From the NCBI RefSeq assembly GCF_047308265.1, contig NZ_JBKQWY010000002.1, positions 380,652 to 444,651 on the forward strand: a DNA stretch of 64,000 bases, given 5' to 3'. Both the position numbers and the translations under genes were made by a program. Positions 1-8,302 of the stretch are shown here, piece by piece. The notes beneath the pieces are model-generated. The model did not search any database. It had not been told where the DNA came from and saw only the letters and a list, made by a program, of their open reading frames with translations. Source of the DNA: Maricaulis sp047308265 (GTDB taxonomy: Bacteria; Pseudomonadota; Alphaproteobacteria; Caulobacterales; Maricaulaceae). Each line of letters starts with the position of its first letter. Positions within the stretch are counted from its first letter, which is position 1.

Positions 1-444
1 GGTTTCCCGGCCGGAACCCGCCCGCTCGCGGCCGCGGCTCTGATGGGCGATGGCCGGGTGGATAGCTGGCTGCTTCACTGCACCGGTGCGGCGGCGATGG
101 CACGAACCGCGGACCCCAACAGCGCGGGCAGCCAGTTCTACATCACGCTGGGAGATGCCGAACACCTCAATGCAGACTATACGGTGTGGGGCCGTGTGCG
201 CCATGGCATCGAGGCGATTGAAAGCCTCAATGTCGGTGTTCTGTATGATGATCCGGAGTTCACGCCGGACGTCATCCGGTCCATACGCATGGAAAATGCC
301 GTGCCCGAGGCCGAACGCCTTCGCGTTCAGGTCGTGGATACCAATTCGGCGGAGTTTTCCGCCTATCTCGACACTTTGCGTGACGCGGATGGTGTATTGC
401 CGGATGTGTGCGACATCGACGTGCCGACTCGAATCTTGAACTAG
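1..444 (+). CDS. Cyclophilin-type peptidyl-prolyl isomerase, 3' part
   Basis: The reading frame is open from the first base, so the N-terminus lies outside the window. The visible 147 residues hold the second half of a cyclophilin barrel, with the MARTADPNSAGSQFYITLG core followed by a C-terminal tail of about 60 residues ending in CDIDVPTRILN. The family catalyses cis-trans isomerisation of peptidyl-proline bonds. It is paralogous to the full-length protein at 52865-53818, which shares the GFP start of this segment, the LHC-G-AMAR core and the D-NSAEF / D-RSADF tail. By analogy the missing part should carry an N-terminal signal anchor, so a periplasmic location is inferred. It lies 9 bases before a second, small cyclophilin and probably shares its transcript. 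Confidence 0.85.
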   Translation, partial: GFPAGTRPLAAAALMGDGRVDSWLLHCTGAAAMARTADPNSAGSQFYITLGDAEHLNADYTVWGRVRHGIEAIESLNVGVLYDDPEFTPDVIRSIRMENAVPEAERLRVQVVDTNSAEFSAYLDTLRDADGVLPDVCDIDVPTRILN

Positions 445-453
445 GAAAGACTT

Positions 454-906
454 ATGGCTGAAGAACAGATCGTATTCACCCTCGATGGCGGCGACGTCGT
501 TATTGGCCTGCGCCCGGATCTGGCGCCGAAACACGTGGCTCGCATCACCCAGCTGGTGAAAGAAGGCTTTTATGATGGCCTGACCTTCCACCGCGTGATT
601 GATGGTTTTGTTGCGCAGGGTGGATGTCCGAACGGCACCGGCATGGGTGGATCGGGCGAGAATATTCCGGCCGAATTTAGCGCAGAACCGCATGTGCGCG
701 GGACGATGTCCATGGCGCGCGCGGCCAATCCGGACAGTGCCTCCTCGCAATTCTTCATCTGCCTGGATGAAGTGCCCTACCTCAATAATCAGTACACCGT
801 GTGGGGACAGGTGACGTCCGGCATGGAACATGTCGACGCGCTGCCCAAGGGCGAGCCGCCGGCCGAGCCGGGCAAAATCATCAAGGCGGTTGTGGTCGAG
901 GCCTGA
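454..906 (+). CDS. ppiB: Small cyclophilin, peptidyl-prolyl cis-trans isomerase B
   Basis: This is a complete 150-residue single-domain cyclophilin with the typical FHRVIDGFVAQGG active-site strand (catalytic Arg) and the SSQFFICLDEVPYLNNQYTV core. There is no signal peptide, so it is expected to be cytoplasmic, assisting folding by prolyl isomerisation. An AGGAAAG ribosome-binding site precedes the ATG. It follows the larger cyclophilin by 9 bases, and the AhpD-like gene starts 4 bases after its stop, which suggests one operon. Length and motifs fit the bacterial PpiB family well. Confidence 0.92.
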   Translation: MAEEQIVFTLDGGDVVIGLRPDLAPKHVARITQLVKEGFYDGLTFHRVIDGFVAQGGCPNGTGMGGSGENIPAEFSAEPHVRGTMSMARAANPDSASSQFFICLDEVPYLNNQYTVWGQVTSGMEHVDALPKGEPPAEPGKIIKAVVVEA

Positions 907-910
907 TCCC

Positions 911-1516
911 TTGAGCTGGATCAAGACGATTTCACGCGAGGCGGCCGATGGCCGCCTCAACTCTATCTATACCCGTGTGGCGGGGCCGGACGGCCAAATC
1001 GACAATATACTGGCCGCCCATAGCCTGCGCCCGCACACGCTGGAAGGGCATATGGCCCTCTACAAGGCGGTTCTGCATCACTACGGCAATGCGCTGGACA
1101 AGGCCTATCTGGAGACTCTGGGCACCTATGTGAGCCTGCTCAACCAGTGTGCCTACTGTGTCGAACATCATTATGCCGGGCTGAAACGCCTGCTTGGCAA
1201 TGATGATCGCGCCCAGGAAATCCGGGAGGCTCTGGCGTCTGACCAGCCAGCCCGGGCCTTTGGCGTGCGCGAAGCAGCCGGACTGCTGTATGCCCGCAAG
1301 CTGACGCTGTGCCCGGACCGTATCGGACAGGCTGATATCGAGGCTTTGCGCCGGGCCGGGTTCGAGGATGGCGAAATCCTGGAGATCAACCAGGTCACCG
1401 CCTATTTCGCTTACGCCAATCGCACCGTCCTGGGACTGGGTGTCAGTCATGAGGGTGAGCAATTGGGCTTGTCACCGGGCGATAGCCATAGTCCGGACGA
1501 CTGGTCCCACGGCTAG
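911..1516 (+). CDS. AhpD-like carboxymuconolactone decarboxylase family (peroxidase-related) protein
   Basis: The 201-residue protein carries the AhpD-type redox signature CAYCVEHH (CxxC plus His) in an all-helical context, as in the peroxidase-related enzyme subfamily of the carboxymuconolactone decarboxylase family. Members use the CxxC pair for peroxide or disulfide chemistry; the substrate here is unknown. I start it at TTG 911, four bases after the ppiB stop, because the longer open frame would run deep into ppiB. No ATG gives a better start. The C-terminus overlaps the converging phosphatase gene by four bases. Confidence 0.8.
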   Translation: MSWIKTISREAADGRLNSIYTRVAGPDGQIDNILAAHSLRPHTLEGHMALYKAVLHHYGNALDKAYLETLGTYVSLLNQCAYCVEHHYAGLKRLLGNDDRAQEIREALASDQPARAFGVREAAGLLYARKLTLCPDRIGQADIEALRRAGFEDGEILEINQVTAYFAYANRTVLGLGVSHEGEQLGLSPGDSHSPDDWSHG

Positions 1517-2559
1517 GCGTCTGGCCCGTCACTCGAAGGTCGGATGCGCAGCCGGACCCGAACGGGCCGATGATCGGATCCGGTACTGGCCAGACGATCG
1601 CGGCCCAGCAGTTCCACGGCCTCTCCGGCAAAAACATGATCAATACCGATCAACGGTGTCGCCACACCGGATGCGTCTGTGCCGAAACGTCCTTCGGCGG
1701 GCCAGGTCGGCAGGCCGTAGGTCAGGCGTGCCAATCCGAAATCCTCACCGAAACGGGCCAGGGCGCGTGATGGATCTGCGGCGTTGAAATCCCCGGCGAT
1801 GATCAGCGTATCCTGGGGGAAGCGGGTAAGGTGGCTGGCCAGATTACGCCGTTCGCAATCCTGGACCCCAAACGGGTTGGGCCAGTCCATATGTACGGAA
1901 ACCACATGGATGACCCCGCCCTCGGGTCCGGCAAAGCGGGCCCAGCTGGCGGGCGGCAGGTCAAGCTGGCAGGGGGAGGCGTTTTGCCAGTCGGTCGCCG
2001 GACCGTGGCGAATACAGCCGGTGTCCAGGGGTGCGCGACGGGCATAGATGCGGGTTGAGGCGCTGCACTCCGTGGCGAACGGATAGGCGCGTCGAAATCC
2101 GGCTCGCTCCAGCCGCTCGATATTCCACGCTTCCTGCAGGGCGATAATATCCGCCCCGCTAGCCAGCATGACATCGCGGGCCGCCTCGGTGTCGTAATAA
2201 TGGCCCCACAGATTATGGGTGACGAGCGTCAGGGTGAACGCTTGGGCTGGCGGTGTCTCGTTCGGGCGAAAGCGCAACATCGCCCATGTCGGCGTGAGTG
2301 CGGGGAGCAGGACCAGAATCAACAGCACGGCGGCGATGATCCGGCTGGCGGAGCGCGACCGGGGGCGGAAACTGCGTGGCTGGGGCACGGGGAGCCAGAC
2401 CAGTGCTGTCAGCGTGAGCGCCAACAGGGCGCTGATCGGCCAGAGCTGTCGAGTGATGTCGGCCAGGCTGACAATCGGGGACAGCCAGATGAGGGCGGCG
2501 AGCCCGGCCAGGGCGGTCCCACTGCCCCAACGAATCAATTTACGCACTTGACGCCACAC
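1513..2559 (-). CDS. Membrane-anchored endonuclease/exonuclease/phosphatase (EEP) family protein
   Basis: The protein has two or three N-terminal hydrophobic segments (LAGLAALIWLSP, LLALTLTALVWL, ILVLLPALTP) followed by an EEP fold with THNLWG, ALQEAWN, SVHMDW, IIAGDFNA and SDHRPV, the metal and catalytic motifs of this superfamily. The N-terminal anchor should place the catalytic domain outside the cytoplasm. The substrate could be a phosphodiester, phospholipid or nucleic acid and cannot be told. I prefer the GTG at 2559 because AGGAAAGG lies 8 bases upstream. An ATG at 2640 is also in frame but has no ribosome-binding site and would share the CATG bases with the queA start. Confidence 0.82.
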   Translation of the reverse strand: MWRQVRKLIRWGSGTALAGLAALIWLSPIVSLADITRQLWPISALLALTLTALVWLPVPQPRSFRPRSRSASRIIAAVLLILVLLPALTPTWAMLRFRPNETPPAQAFTLTLVTHNLWGHYYDTEAARDVMLASGADIIALQEAWNIERLERAGFRRAYPFATECSASTRIYARRAPLDTGCIRHGPATDWQNASPCQLDLPPASWARFAGPEGGVIHVVSVHMDWPNPFGVQDCERRNLASHLTRFPQDTLIIAGDFNAADPSRALARFGEDFGLARLTYGLPTWPAEGRFGTDASGVATPLIGIDHVFAGEAVELLGRDRLASTGSDHRPVRVRLRIRPSSDGPDA

Positions 2560-2638
2560 ACGCTCGGCCTTTCCTGTCGCAGTCCCGCATACAGGCAAAA
2601 GATTGCGAAGCGGTGTGGCGGAAGTTAGATCCTGCTGC

Positions 2639-3697
2639 ATGCAAGTGTCTGATTTCGATTTTGAGCTGCCAGAGGCGAATATCGCCCTGCGACCGGCCCG
2701 ACCGCGCGATGCGGCGCGTCTGCTTCATGTCGCCGCCGATGGCGCGCTGGGCGATAAGGGTGTTCTCGATCTGCCCGATCTGCTGCAGCCGGGCGATCTG
2801 ATGGTGTTCAATGACACCAAGGTCATTCCCGCCGCCCTTGAAGGTGTGCGCGCCGCGCGTGCCGAGGGCGGGGGCGGTGATGTGACGCTTGAGGTCAATC
2901 TGCACAAGCGCGAGGCGGCAGATCAGTGGCGCGCCTTCATCCGGCCGGCCAAGCGTATTCGCGTGGAGGATGAGGTGCGCTTCGGACGCCTCGTGGCCAC
3001 CGTGAGCGAGAAAGGGGAGGGCGGTGATACCGTGCTGACCTTCGCGCTGTCCGGCACCGAGCTCGATGCAGCCATCGCCGAAACGGGGGCGCCGCCCCTG
3101 CCGCCCTATATTGCCCGCAAGCGCGGTGTGGATGAGCAGGATGTGGTGGACTACCAGACGCTGTTCGCCCGTGAGGCCGGCTCGGTCGCAGCGCCGACGG
3201 CGGGTCTGCATTTCACCGAACGCCTGATGGACGCGCTCCGCACGCGCGGGGTGGAGATGTGCCAGGTGACCCTGCATGTCGGCGCGGGCACTTTTCTGCC
3301 GGTCAAGTCGGATGACACGGATGACCATGCCATGCATTCGGAATGGTGCACGATCTCTGCCACAGCCGCCGAGGCCATCAACACCGCCAAGGTTCAGGGG
3401 CGGCGGGTCATTCCGGTCGGCACCACAGCCCTGCGCACACTGGAAAGCCTGGCAGTAGCCAAGGGACGGGTCGCAGCCGGCAGCCGCGACACGGATATCT
3501 TCATCACGCCGGGATATGAGTTCAAGATCATCGACGCCTTGATGACCAATTTCCACCTGCCCAAATCCACGCTCTTCATGCTGGTTAGTGCCCTGTCGGG
3601 GCTGGATGTCATGCAGCGCGCCTATGCCCATGCCATCGCGCAGGGTTACCGGTTTTATTCCTACGGCGATGCCTGTCTCCTGGAGGGTCAGCGATGA
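2639..3697 (+). CDS. queA: S-adenosylmethionine:tRNA ribosyltransferase-isomerase QueA
   Basis: The 352-residue protein begins MQVSDFDFELPEANIA and contains the family motifs NDTKVIPA, APTAGLHFT, LHVGAGTF and TNFHLPKSTL. QueA transfers and isomerises the ribosyl moiety of SAM onto preQ1 in tRNA to give epoxyqueuosine, the step after Tgt. It overlaps tgt by four bases (ATGA), so the two are translationally coupled. A GGAAG lies 14 bases before the ATG, rather far. Length is normal for the family. The start codon sits in GCATGC, back to back with a possible but less likely start of the upstream divergent gene. Confidence 0.96.
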   Translation: MQVSDFDFELPEANIALRPARPRDAARLLHVAADGALGDKGVLDLPDLLQPGDLMVFNDTKVIPAALEGVRAARAEGGGGDVTLEVNLHKREAADQWRAFIRPAKRIRVEDEVRFGRLVATVSEKGEGGDTVLTFALSGTELDAAIAETGAPPLPPYIARKRGVDEQDVVDYQTLFAREAGSVAAPTAGLHFTERLMDALRTRGVEMCQVTLHVGAGTFLPVKSDDTDDHAMHSEWCTISATAAEAINTAKVQGRRVIPVGTTALRTLESLAVAKGRVAAGSRDTDIFITPGYEFKIIDALMTNFHLPKSTLFMLVSALSGLDVMQRAYAHAIAQGYRFYSYGDACLLEGQR

Positions 3698-4836
3698 GTG
3701 TTTTTCCGTTCACGGTTCATGCCAGTGAAGGCGCTGCGCGCACTGGGACGCTGTCGACCTCGCGCGGCGAGATCCAGACACCGGCCTTCATGCCGGTCGG
3801 GACCGCCGCGACCGTCAAGGCGCTGTACATGGACCAGGTCCGGGCGACCGGTGCCGATATCATCCTGGGCAATACCTATCACTTGATGCTGCGCCCCGGT
3901 GCGGAGCGGGTGAAACGCCTGGGTGGTCTGCACGCATTTTCAACCTGGTCCGGTCCGATCCTCACCGATAGTGGCGGGTTCCAGGTCTGGTCCCTGTCCA
4001 AACTGCGCAAGATGAGCGAGGAGGGTGTCACCTTCCGCTCTCATATTGACGGTTCGGAACACAAGCTCACTCCCGAACGCTCGATCGAGATCCAGGCTGA
4101 CCTGCTGGGCGCCGACATCTCCATGCAGTTTGATGAGTGCACGCCCTTTGGCTGTTCCCGCGACGAGGCGCGCGCTTCCATGGAATTGTCCCTGCGCTGG
4201 GGGCAGCGATCGAAAACCGCCTTTGGTGAACGTGAAACACAGGGCCTGTTTGGTATCGTCCAGGGATCGGTGTTCGAGGATTTACGCCGTGAGAGCGCGC
4301 AGCGCTCTATCGAGACCGGTTATGATGGATACGCGATTGGCGGTCTGGCCGTGGGCGAAGGGTTTGAAACCATGTGCGAGGTGCTCGATTTCACCACGCC
4401 GCATCTCCCCGCTGACCGGCCGCGATACCTGATGGGGGTCGGCAAGCCCATTGACCTGGTGGAAAGTGTCGCGCGCGGTGTCGACATGTTTGACTGTGTG
4501 CTGCCCACCCGGTCGGGGCGTCATGGACAGGCCTGGTCAGACTGGGGTCCGATCAATATCAAACGCGCCGAGTTTATCGAGGACGAGCGTCCGCTCAATC
4601 CGCAACTCGACTGCCCGGCCAGTACGGACTATTCCCGCGCCTATCTCAACCACCTCTTCCGCTCGGGCGAATACCTCTCGGCCATGTTGTTGAGCTGGCA
4701 CAATATCGCCTATTTCCAGGACCTGACGCGGCGTATGCGCGAGGCCATTCGCGCGGGCCGGTTCGAGGCTTTCCGTGCCGAATTCAATGCGCGCTGGGCG
4801 GCAGGCCCGCAGGCCGAAGAGATTCAGGCACCCTAG
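3694..4836 (+). CDS. tgt: Queuine/preQ1 tRNA-guanine transglycosylase
   Basis: The 380-residue protein has GNTYHLMLRPG, the active-site DSGGFQ and FDCVLPTRSGRHGQ, all diagnostic of bacterial Tgt, which exchanges the wobble guanine of GUN tRNAs for preQ1. The oddity is the structural zinc site near the C-terminus. Where typical enzymes have CxCxxC before the WSRAY/YSRAY helix, this one reads QLDCPASTDYSRAY, so only the middle Cys remains, although the downstream His (SWHN) is kept. The gene is coupled to queA. It ends in a CTAG shared with the converging lipoprotein gene. Confidence 0.96.
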   Translation: MSVFPFTVHASEGAARTGTLSTSRGEIQTPAFMPVGTAATVKALYMDQVRATGADIILGNTYHLMLRPGAERVKRLGGLHAFSTWSGPILTDSGGFQVWSLSKLRKMSEEGVTFRSHIDGSEHKLTPERSIEIQADLLGADISMQFDECTPFGCSRDEARASMELSLRWGQRSKTAFGERETQGLFGIVQGSVFEDLRRESAQRSIETGYDGYAIGGLAVGEGFETMCEVLDFTTPHLPADRPRYLMGVGKPIDLVESVARGVDMFDCVLPTRSGRHGQAWSDWGPINIKRAEFIEDERPLNPQLDCPASTDYSRAYLNHLFRSGEYLSAMLLSWHNIAYFQDLTRRMREAIRAGRFEAFRAEFNARWAAGPQAEEIQAP

Positions 4837-5465
4837 TCACCGGATTCGGGATCAATGAGCTGATAGGCTTCAAAGGCACGGCTCATATAGGAGGGCGGGC
4901 ATCCAAACCCGTCATACAGTCCGCGCAGATAAGCCCGTCGACGCTGACCCATATCGCGGATCTGCTGCGCCTCGCGCTCGATCCGGCCGGACTGTCCGAT
5001 AAAGCGCACCACAGGCCGGACGGGATTGAGGCCGACAATGGTCGAGCGATACAGGTCCCGCGCTCCGCTGGCCGCTGCATCGGGGGCCCGGCTGGCATAA
5101 TACGAACCCTGGCTGACCCAGTTCTCGTCGCTGCGCGCCTCGCGTTCCTCAATTTCGGCGAGGCGGTGCTGTTCCTCGATATCCGCCCCCAGGACGGATG
5201 TGATTCGGGCGATATCGCGGGCCACGGTCGAGCAGCGCCGTCGGGAGCCATCGCCGCCATAGGGGGTCGGGACGGTGTCATCCAGCTCGTCCACCATCAC
5301 CGGACCGGGGCGTTCACGGGGTAAACCCACCGCATCCTGGACCGCAACAGAGGTTTCCGAGCTCATGAATGAGCCGGCTTCGCTCGCATTGTCGCGAGCA
5401 CTGGCGCATGCAGAAAGGGCTAACGCCCCCAAAACACACGGGAAAACTCGATACACTCCCCACAT
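4833..5465 (-). CDS. Predicted lipoprotein of unknown function
   Basis: Starting at ATG 5465, the 210-residue product has a signal peptide ending in the lipobox LSAC (Cys about residue 20), then a polar region with many Arg and Glu and a single mid-protein Cys (RRRCSTV) plus another near the C-terminus (FGCPPSYMS). I recognise no enzyme motif. I chose ATG 5465 over the upstream TTG at 5483 because it keeps a compact signal peptide and has AAGAG about 8 bases upstream. It converges on tgt, sharing the CTAG stop overlap. The real role is unknown; an envelope location is inferred from the lipobox. Confidence 0.72.
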   Translation of the reverse strand: MWGVYRVFPCVLGALALSACASARDNASEAGSFMSSETSVAVQDAVGLPRERPGPVMVDELDDTVPTPYGGDGSRRRCSTVARDIARITSVLGADIEEQHRLAEIEEREARSDENWVSQGSYYASRAPDAAASGARDLYRSTIVGLNPVRPVVRFIGQSGRIEREAQQIRDMGQRRRAYLRGLYDGFGCPPSYMSRAFEAYQLIDPESGD

Positions 5466-5533
5466 ATCCACACTCTTACCCAAGAATGCGGCGAAAAGTC
5501 ATCAGAAATGCTGTTTTTTGTGCGCATAAGCGC

Positions 5534-5573
5534 ATTGACCCTCCGGAATCTCGCGTATAGGTTCCGCGCTCCT
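5534..5573 (+). promoter_or_regulatory. Probable promoter of tRNA-Lys
   Basis: ATTGAC (5534-5539) and TATAGG (5556-5561) are separated by 16 bases. The initiation region TCCGCGCTCCT (5563-5573) is identical over 11 bases to the one downstream of the predicted tRNA-Tyr promoter (63313-63323). Confidence 0.5.
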
Positions 5574-5579
5574 TTCGGG

Positions 5580-5655
5580 GAGCCGATAGCTCAGCTGGTA
5601 GAGCATCTGACTTTTAATCAGACGGTCCAGGGTTCGAATCCCTGTCGGCTCACCA
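5580..5655 (+). tRNA. tRNA-Lys (anticodon TTT)
   Basis: A full cloverleaf: acceptor GAGCCGA pairs with TCGGCTC, the anticodon stem TCTGA/TCAGA holds loop CTTTTAA (anticodon TTT), and the T arm contains GGTTCGAATCC. Discriminator A and an encoded CCA end it at 5655. It reads as a single-gene transcript. Confidence 0.97.
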
Positions 5656-5723
5656 TTCCAATCCTTTGAATTTGTTCCATTTTGTGGTGTTTCGCCCAAT
5701 AACGAAATCGGATCACTCGTGAG

Positions 5724-5789
5724 CGTGTGACGGTTTTGGCCCTTTCTTTACCGTCTGACGTGTGACGGTTCAGCGATCGAACGTGTGAC
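5724..5789 (+). repeat. Three CGTGTGAC direct repeats upstream of the carboxylesterase
   Basis: CGTGTGAC occurs at 5724-5731, 5759-5766 and 5782-5789; the first two extend to CGTGTGACGGTT. A degenerate copy (CGTCTGAC) is at 5752. They lie 90-150 bases before the esterase start and could be binding sites for an unknown regulator; spacing (35 and 23 bases) is irregular. Confidence 0.45.
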
Positions 5790-5875
5790 TTTTGTCCGAG
5801 ATTCGGTCCGTGTTTTCCGAAAACTTGCCTCCCCGGCCCAGCCGACTAGTCTCCTGATCAACAGGGGAGAGTGTC

Positions 5876-7588
5876 ATGGCGTTGCGGGGATCAAAGATCG
5901 TCCGGCTTTTGGGTCTGATGGCTGTGCTGGCGCTGTCCGCGTGCAGCGCGGTGGACGAGACGGCGCCGGTCGAGGCGCTCGAGATCACCCATCGCGAAAT
6001 TGCCCAGGGCGAGATCGTCGGCTCGATGAGTGCACAGGGTGCGCATGTCTGGCGGGCCATACCCTATGCTGCAGCACCGGTTGGCGATCTGCGCTGGCGT
6101 GCCCCGCGTCCGCCACTGGCGTTTGATGGCCGGTTTGAGGCGCTGGATTTCGGGCCACGCTGCCCGCAGGTCACCAATGCCCTGGATGAGGGGGAGGGGC
6201 TGGAGGCCGGCCTGCTGATCGGGGCGGAGGATTGTCTCACCCTGGATGTGTATGCGCCGCCGGGTGCGCAAGACCTGCCGGTCATGGTGTGGATCCATGG
6301 CGGGGCGAATGTCTGGGGCCGGTCCTCGGCCTATAACGGGTCGCAACTGGCGCTGGACCAGAATGTGATCGTGATTGCCCTCCAGTATCGGCTGGGGCCA
6401 CTGGGCTGGTTTTCGCATCCCGATCTACGCGCGTCCGCCGAGACCGAAGCGGATGAGGCAGCGAGTTTTGCGCTGCTGGACATGATCGCCGCGCTCGAAT
6501 GGGTGCACACTAATGCGGCGGCATTTGGCGGAGATGCCGACCGGGTCACCGTGTTTGGTGAAAGTGCGGGCGGGCATAATGTAGCCGCCCTGCTGGCCGC
6601 GCCACGCGCCCGGGGGTTGTTTCACGGTGCGATCATCCAGAGTGGTCTGACCTGGTCCGTGACCCGTGAACAGGCCGAACAGGGGTCAAACCTGTTTCCG
6701 AACCCGTCGCGGGAGACGGCGCAGCGCATGACGCAGCGCATAACGCAGGGCGAGGTCTCGGCCGAAACGCTACGCTCGGTCTCGCTGGCCGATCTGTTCG
6801 GCGCCTATAATATCGGCGACAGTCTCGAAATGCCGCTGATGATTGAGGATGATGTGGTCCTGCCCCGTGGAGGCATTCGCCAGGCGGCCGCCACACCGGA
6901 TGGGTTTGCCGACGTTCCGATCATCACGGGTACCAATCGCGACGAGATGCGGCTTTACACGGCGCTCAATCCGGATCTGGTGCGGCGGATCGGATTGATG
7001 ATCTGGCCGCGCAATGCCGATGCCTATGAGGCCATCGCGGATTATCCCAGCCGGTTATGGCGTGTCCTGGCGGTGGATGATCTGGCGAACCGGCTGAACG
7101 CGGCCGGGCATCAGGATGTCTGGGCCTATCGCTTTGACTGGGATGAGGGCGGTTCGCTCTTGCTGACCGATAGCGGACAATTGTTCGGCGCGGCTCATGG
7201 CATGGAAATTCCCTTTGTGTTCAATCATTTTGAACTCTATGGCGCGCTCGACCAATTACTGTTCACAGATCGCAATGCGCCCGGCCGCGAAGCGGTGGCC
7301 GCCGCGATGGGGGCACACTGGGGCGCATTCGCTCATACCGGGGCTCCCGGCGAGACCTGGTCTCGCTGGCAGTCAGGCGGAGCCTTGCTGCGTTTTGACA
7401 GCCCCGAGGCGGGCGGAATGGAGATGATCACCGGCGAGGTTTCGCTCGACATGATCCTGACTGCCTTGATGGCAGATGATCGTCTCGATGCCGGGCAGCG
7501 CTGTTTTGTGGCCCGTGAACTGATGGCCTGGAGCCCTCAGGAGACCGGTCGGATCGCCACTGCAACCGGGTGCCTGGCGGCGGAGTGA
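5876..7588 (+). CDS. Type-B carboxylesterase, lipoprotein
   Basis: This 570-residue alpha/beta hydrolase belongs to the carboxylesterase/lipase family. A lipoprotein signal peptide (LALSACSA, Cys about residue 23) precedes it. Visible motifs are the oxyanion region WIHGGANVWG and the nucleophile elbow GESAGG with Ser230; the catalytic His is probably in AAHGMEIPFVFN. Substrates of the family are carboxylic esters; the natural one here is unknown. The lipobox suggests envelope anchoring. A GGGGAGAG ribosome-binding site precedes the ATG. The gene stands alone between tRNA-Lys and a small-peptide gene, with three CGTGTGAC repeats upstream. Confidence 0.9.
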   Translation: MALRGSKIVRLLGLMAVLALSACSAVDETAPVEALEITHREIAQGEIVGSMSAQGAHVWRAIPYAAAPVGDLRWRAPRPPLAFDGRFEALDFGPRCPQVTNALDEGEGLEAGLLIGAEDCLTLDVYAPPGAQDLPVMVWIHGGANVWGRSSAYNGSQLALDQNVIVIALQYRLGPLGWFSHPDLRASAETEADEAASFALLDMIAALEWVHTNAAAFGGDADRVTVFGESAGGHNVAALLAAPRARGLFHGAIIQSGLTWSVTREQAEQGSNLFPNPSRETAQRMTQRITQGEVSAETLRSVSLADLFGAYNIGDSLEMPLMIEDDVVLPRGGIRQAAATPDGFADVPIITGTNRDEMRLYTALNPDLVRRIGLMIWPRNADAYEAIADYPSRLWRVLAVDDLANRLNAAGHQDVWAYRFDWDEGGSLLLTDSGQLFGAAHGMEIPFVFNHFELYGALDQLLFTDRNAPGREAVAAAMGAHWGAFAHTGAPGETWSRWQSGGALLRFDSPEAGGMEMITGEVSLDMILTALMADDRLDAGQRCFVARELMAWSPQETGRIATATGCLAAE

Positions 7589-7729
7589 TCGCGCGGCTCC
7601 GTCTGGACTGGCACCCCACTCTGCCCGCTGATCTTGTGCGTAAACGGGCAGGGGTCTTTTTCCAAATCTGCACCTAATCACTTTTCACCGCCTCGATTAT
7701 ATCCTTCTCAACGAAGAACGGAGGCGGTT

Positions 7730-7828
7730 ATGCGCTATATCAGTTTGGCACTGTCAGTGGCTGTTCTGGGTCTTATCACCTTGGCAGTTTTTTCCGGACC
7801 GGGCGGCGACGCGCTCTATCTGGTGTAA
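7730..7828 (+). CDS. Small single-pass membrane peptide (32 residues)
   Basis: The peptide starts MRYISLALSVAVLGL and consists of one hydrophobic helix plus a short tail ending GDALYLV. A strong GGAGG lies just before the ATG, which is the main support for it being translated. It sits 25 bases before the GNAT gene and may be co-transcribed. No family is recognised. It could be a small membrane protein or the start of a leader sequence for the next gene. Confidence 0.5.
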   Translation: MRYISLALSVAVLGLITLAVFSGPGGDALYLV

Positions 7829-7853
7829 CCGCGATACGGATCAGGAGGCTGTG

Positions 7854-8162
7854 ATGACGAATATCCATTTCACCCATGAGGAAAGCGGCTCAAAGGGGCG
7901 CTATGTGGCCCATATCGAGGGGCATGACGAGACCGGCGAGATGACCTATTCGCGATTGTCCGCCAGCCGGATCATCGTGGACCACACCGGTGTACCGGAC
8001 ACGTTGAAAGGCATGGGGGTGGGTTCGGCCCTCGCGCGCCATGTGGTCGAGGACGCCCGCGCCCAGGGTTTCACCATCGTGCCGCTGTGTCCGTTTCTCA
8101 AAGCCCAGGCCGATCGTCATCCCGAATGGGCGGATGTGATTGAAGGGCTCACGGCGCGATAA
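7854..8162 (+). CDS. Small GNAT-like N-acetyltransferase (COG2388 type)
   Basis: The 102-residue protein matches the short GNAT-like family (YjdJ/GTLF3B type). It has a beta-rich start, ITHTGVPDTLKGMGVGSALARHVVEDARAQG-like acetyl-CoA loop (seen as DHTGVPDTLKGMGVGSALAR) and the C-terminal PLCPFLKAQADRHPEW that is characteristic of the family. The acceptor substrate is not known. AGGAGG at 7843-7848 favours ATG 7854 over the GTG at 7851. It may form a two-gene unit with the small membrane peptide upstream. Confidence 0.85.
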   Translation: MTNIHFTHEESGSKGRYVAHIEGHDETGEMTYSRLSASRIIVDHTGVPDTLKGMGVGSALARHVVEDARAQGFTIVPLCPFLKAQADRHPEWADVIEGLTAR

Positions 8163-8302
8163 CGTCTGACCCGTCCGCCTCCCCCTGAAATCGGACGGGA
8201 CTTCACGCCATGGCTCCCCCCGGCTGTGCGTGACACGGTGCCCGGTCTTTCCCTTGTCGCTCCATGCTCTAGCTTGGTCGTTTGACAAGAGGGAGGCCGG
8301 GC

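Noticed and set aside
2540..3631. 363-residue minus-strand ORF over queA
   Set aside because: Low-complexity, no motif, and queA is unambiguous on the other strand.
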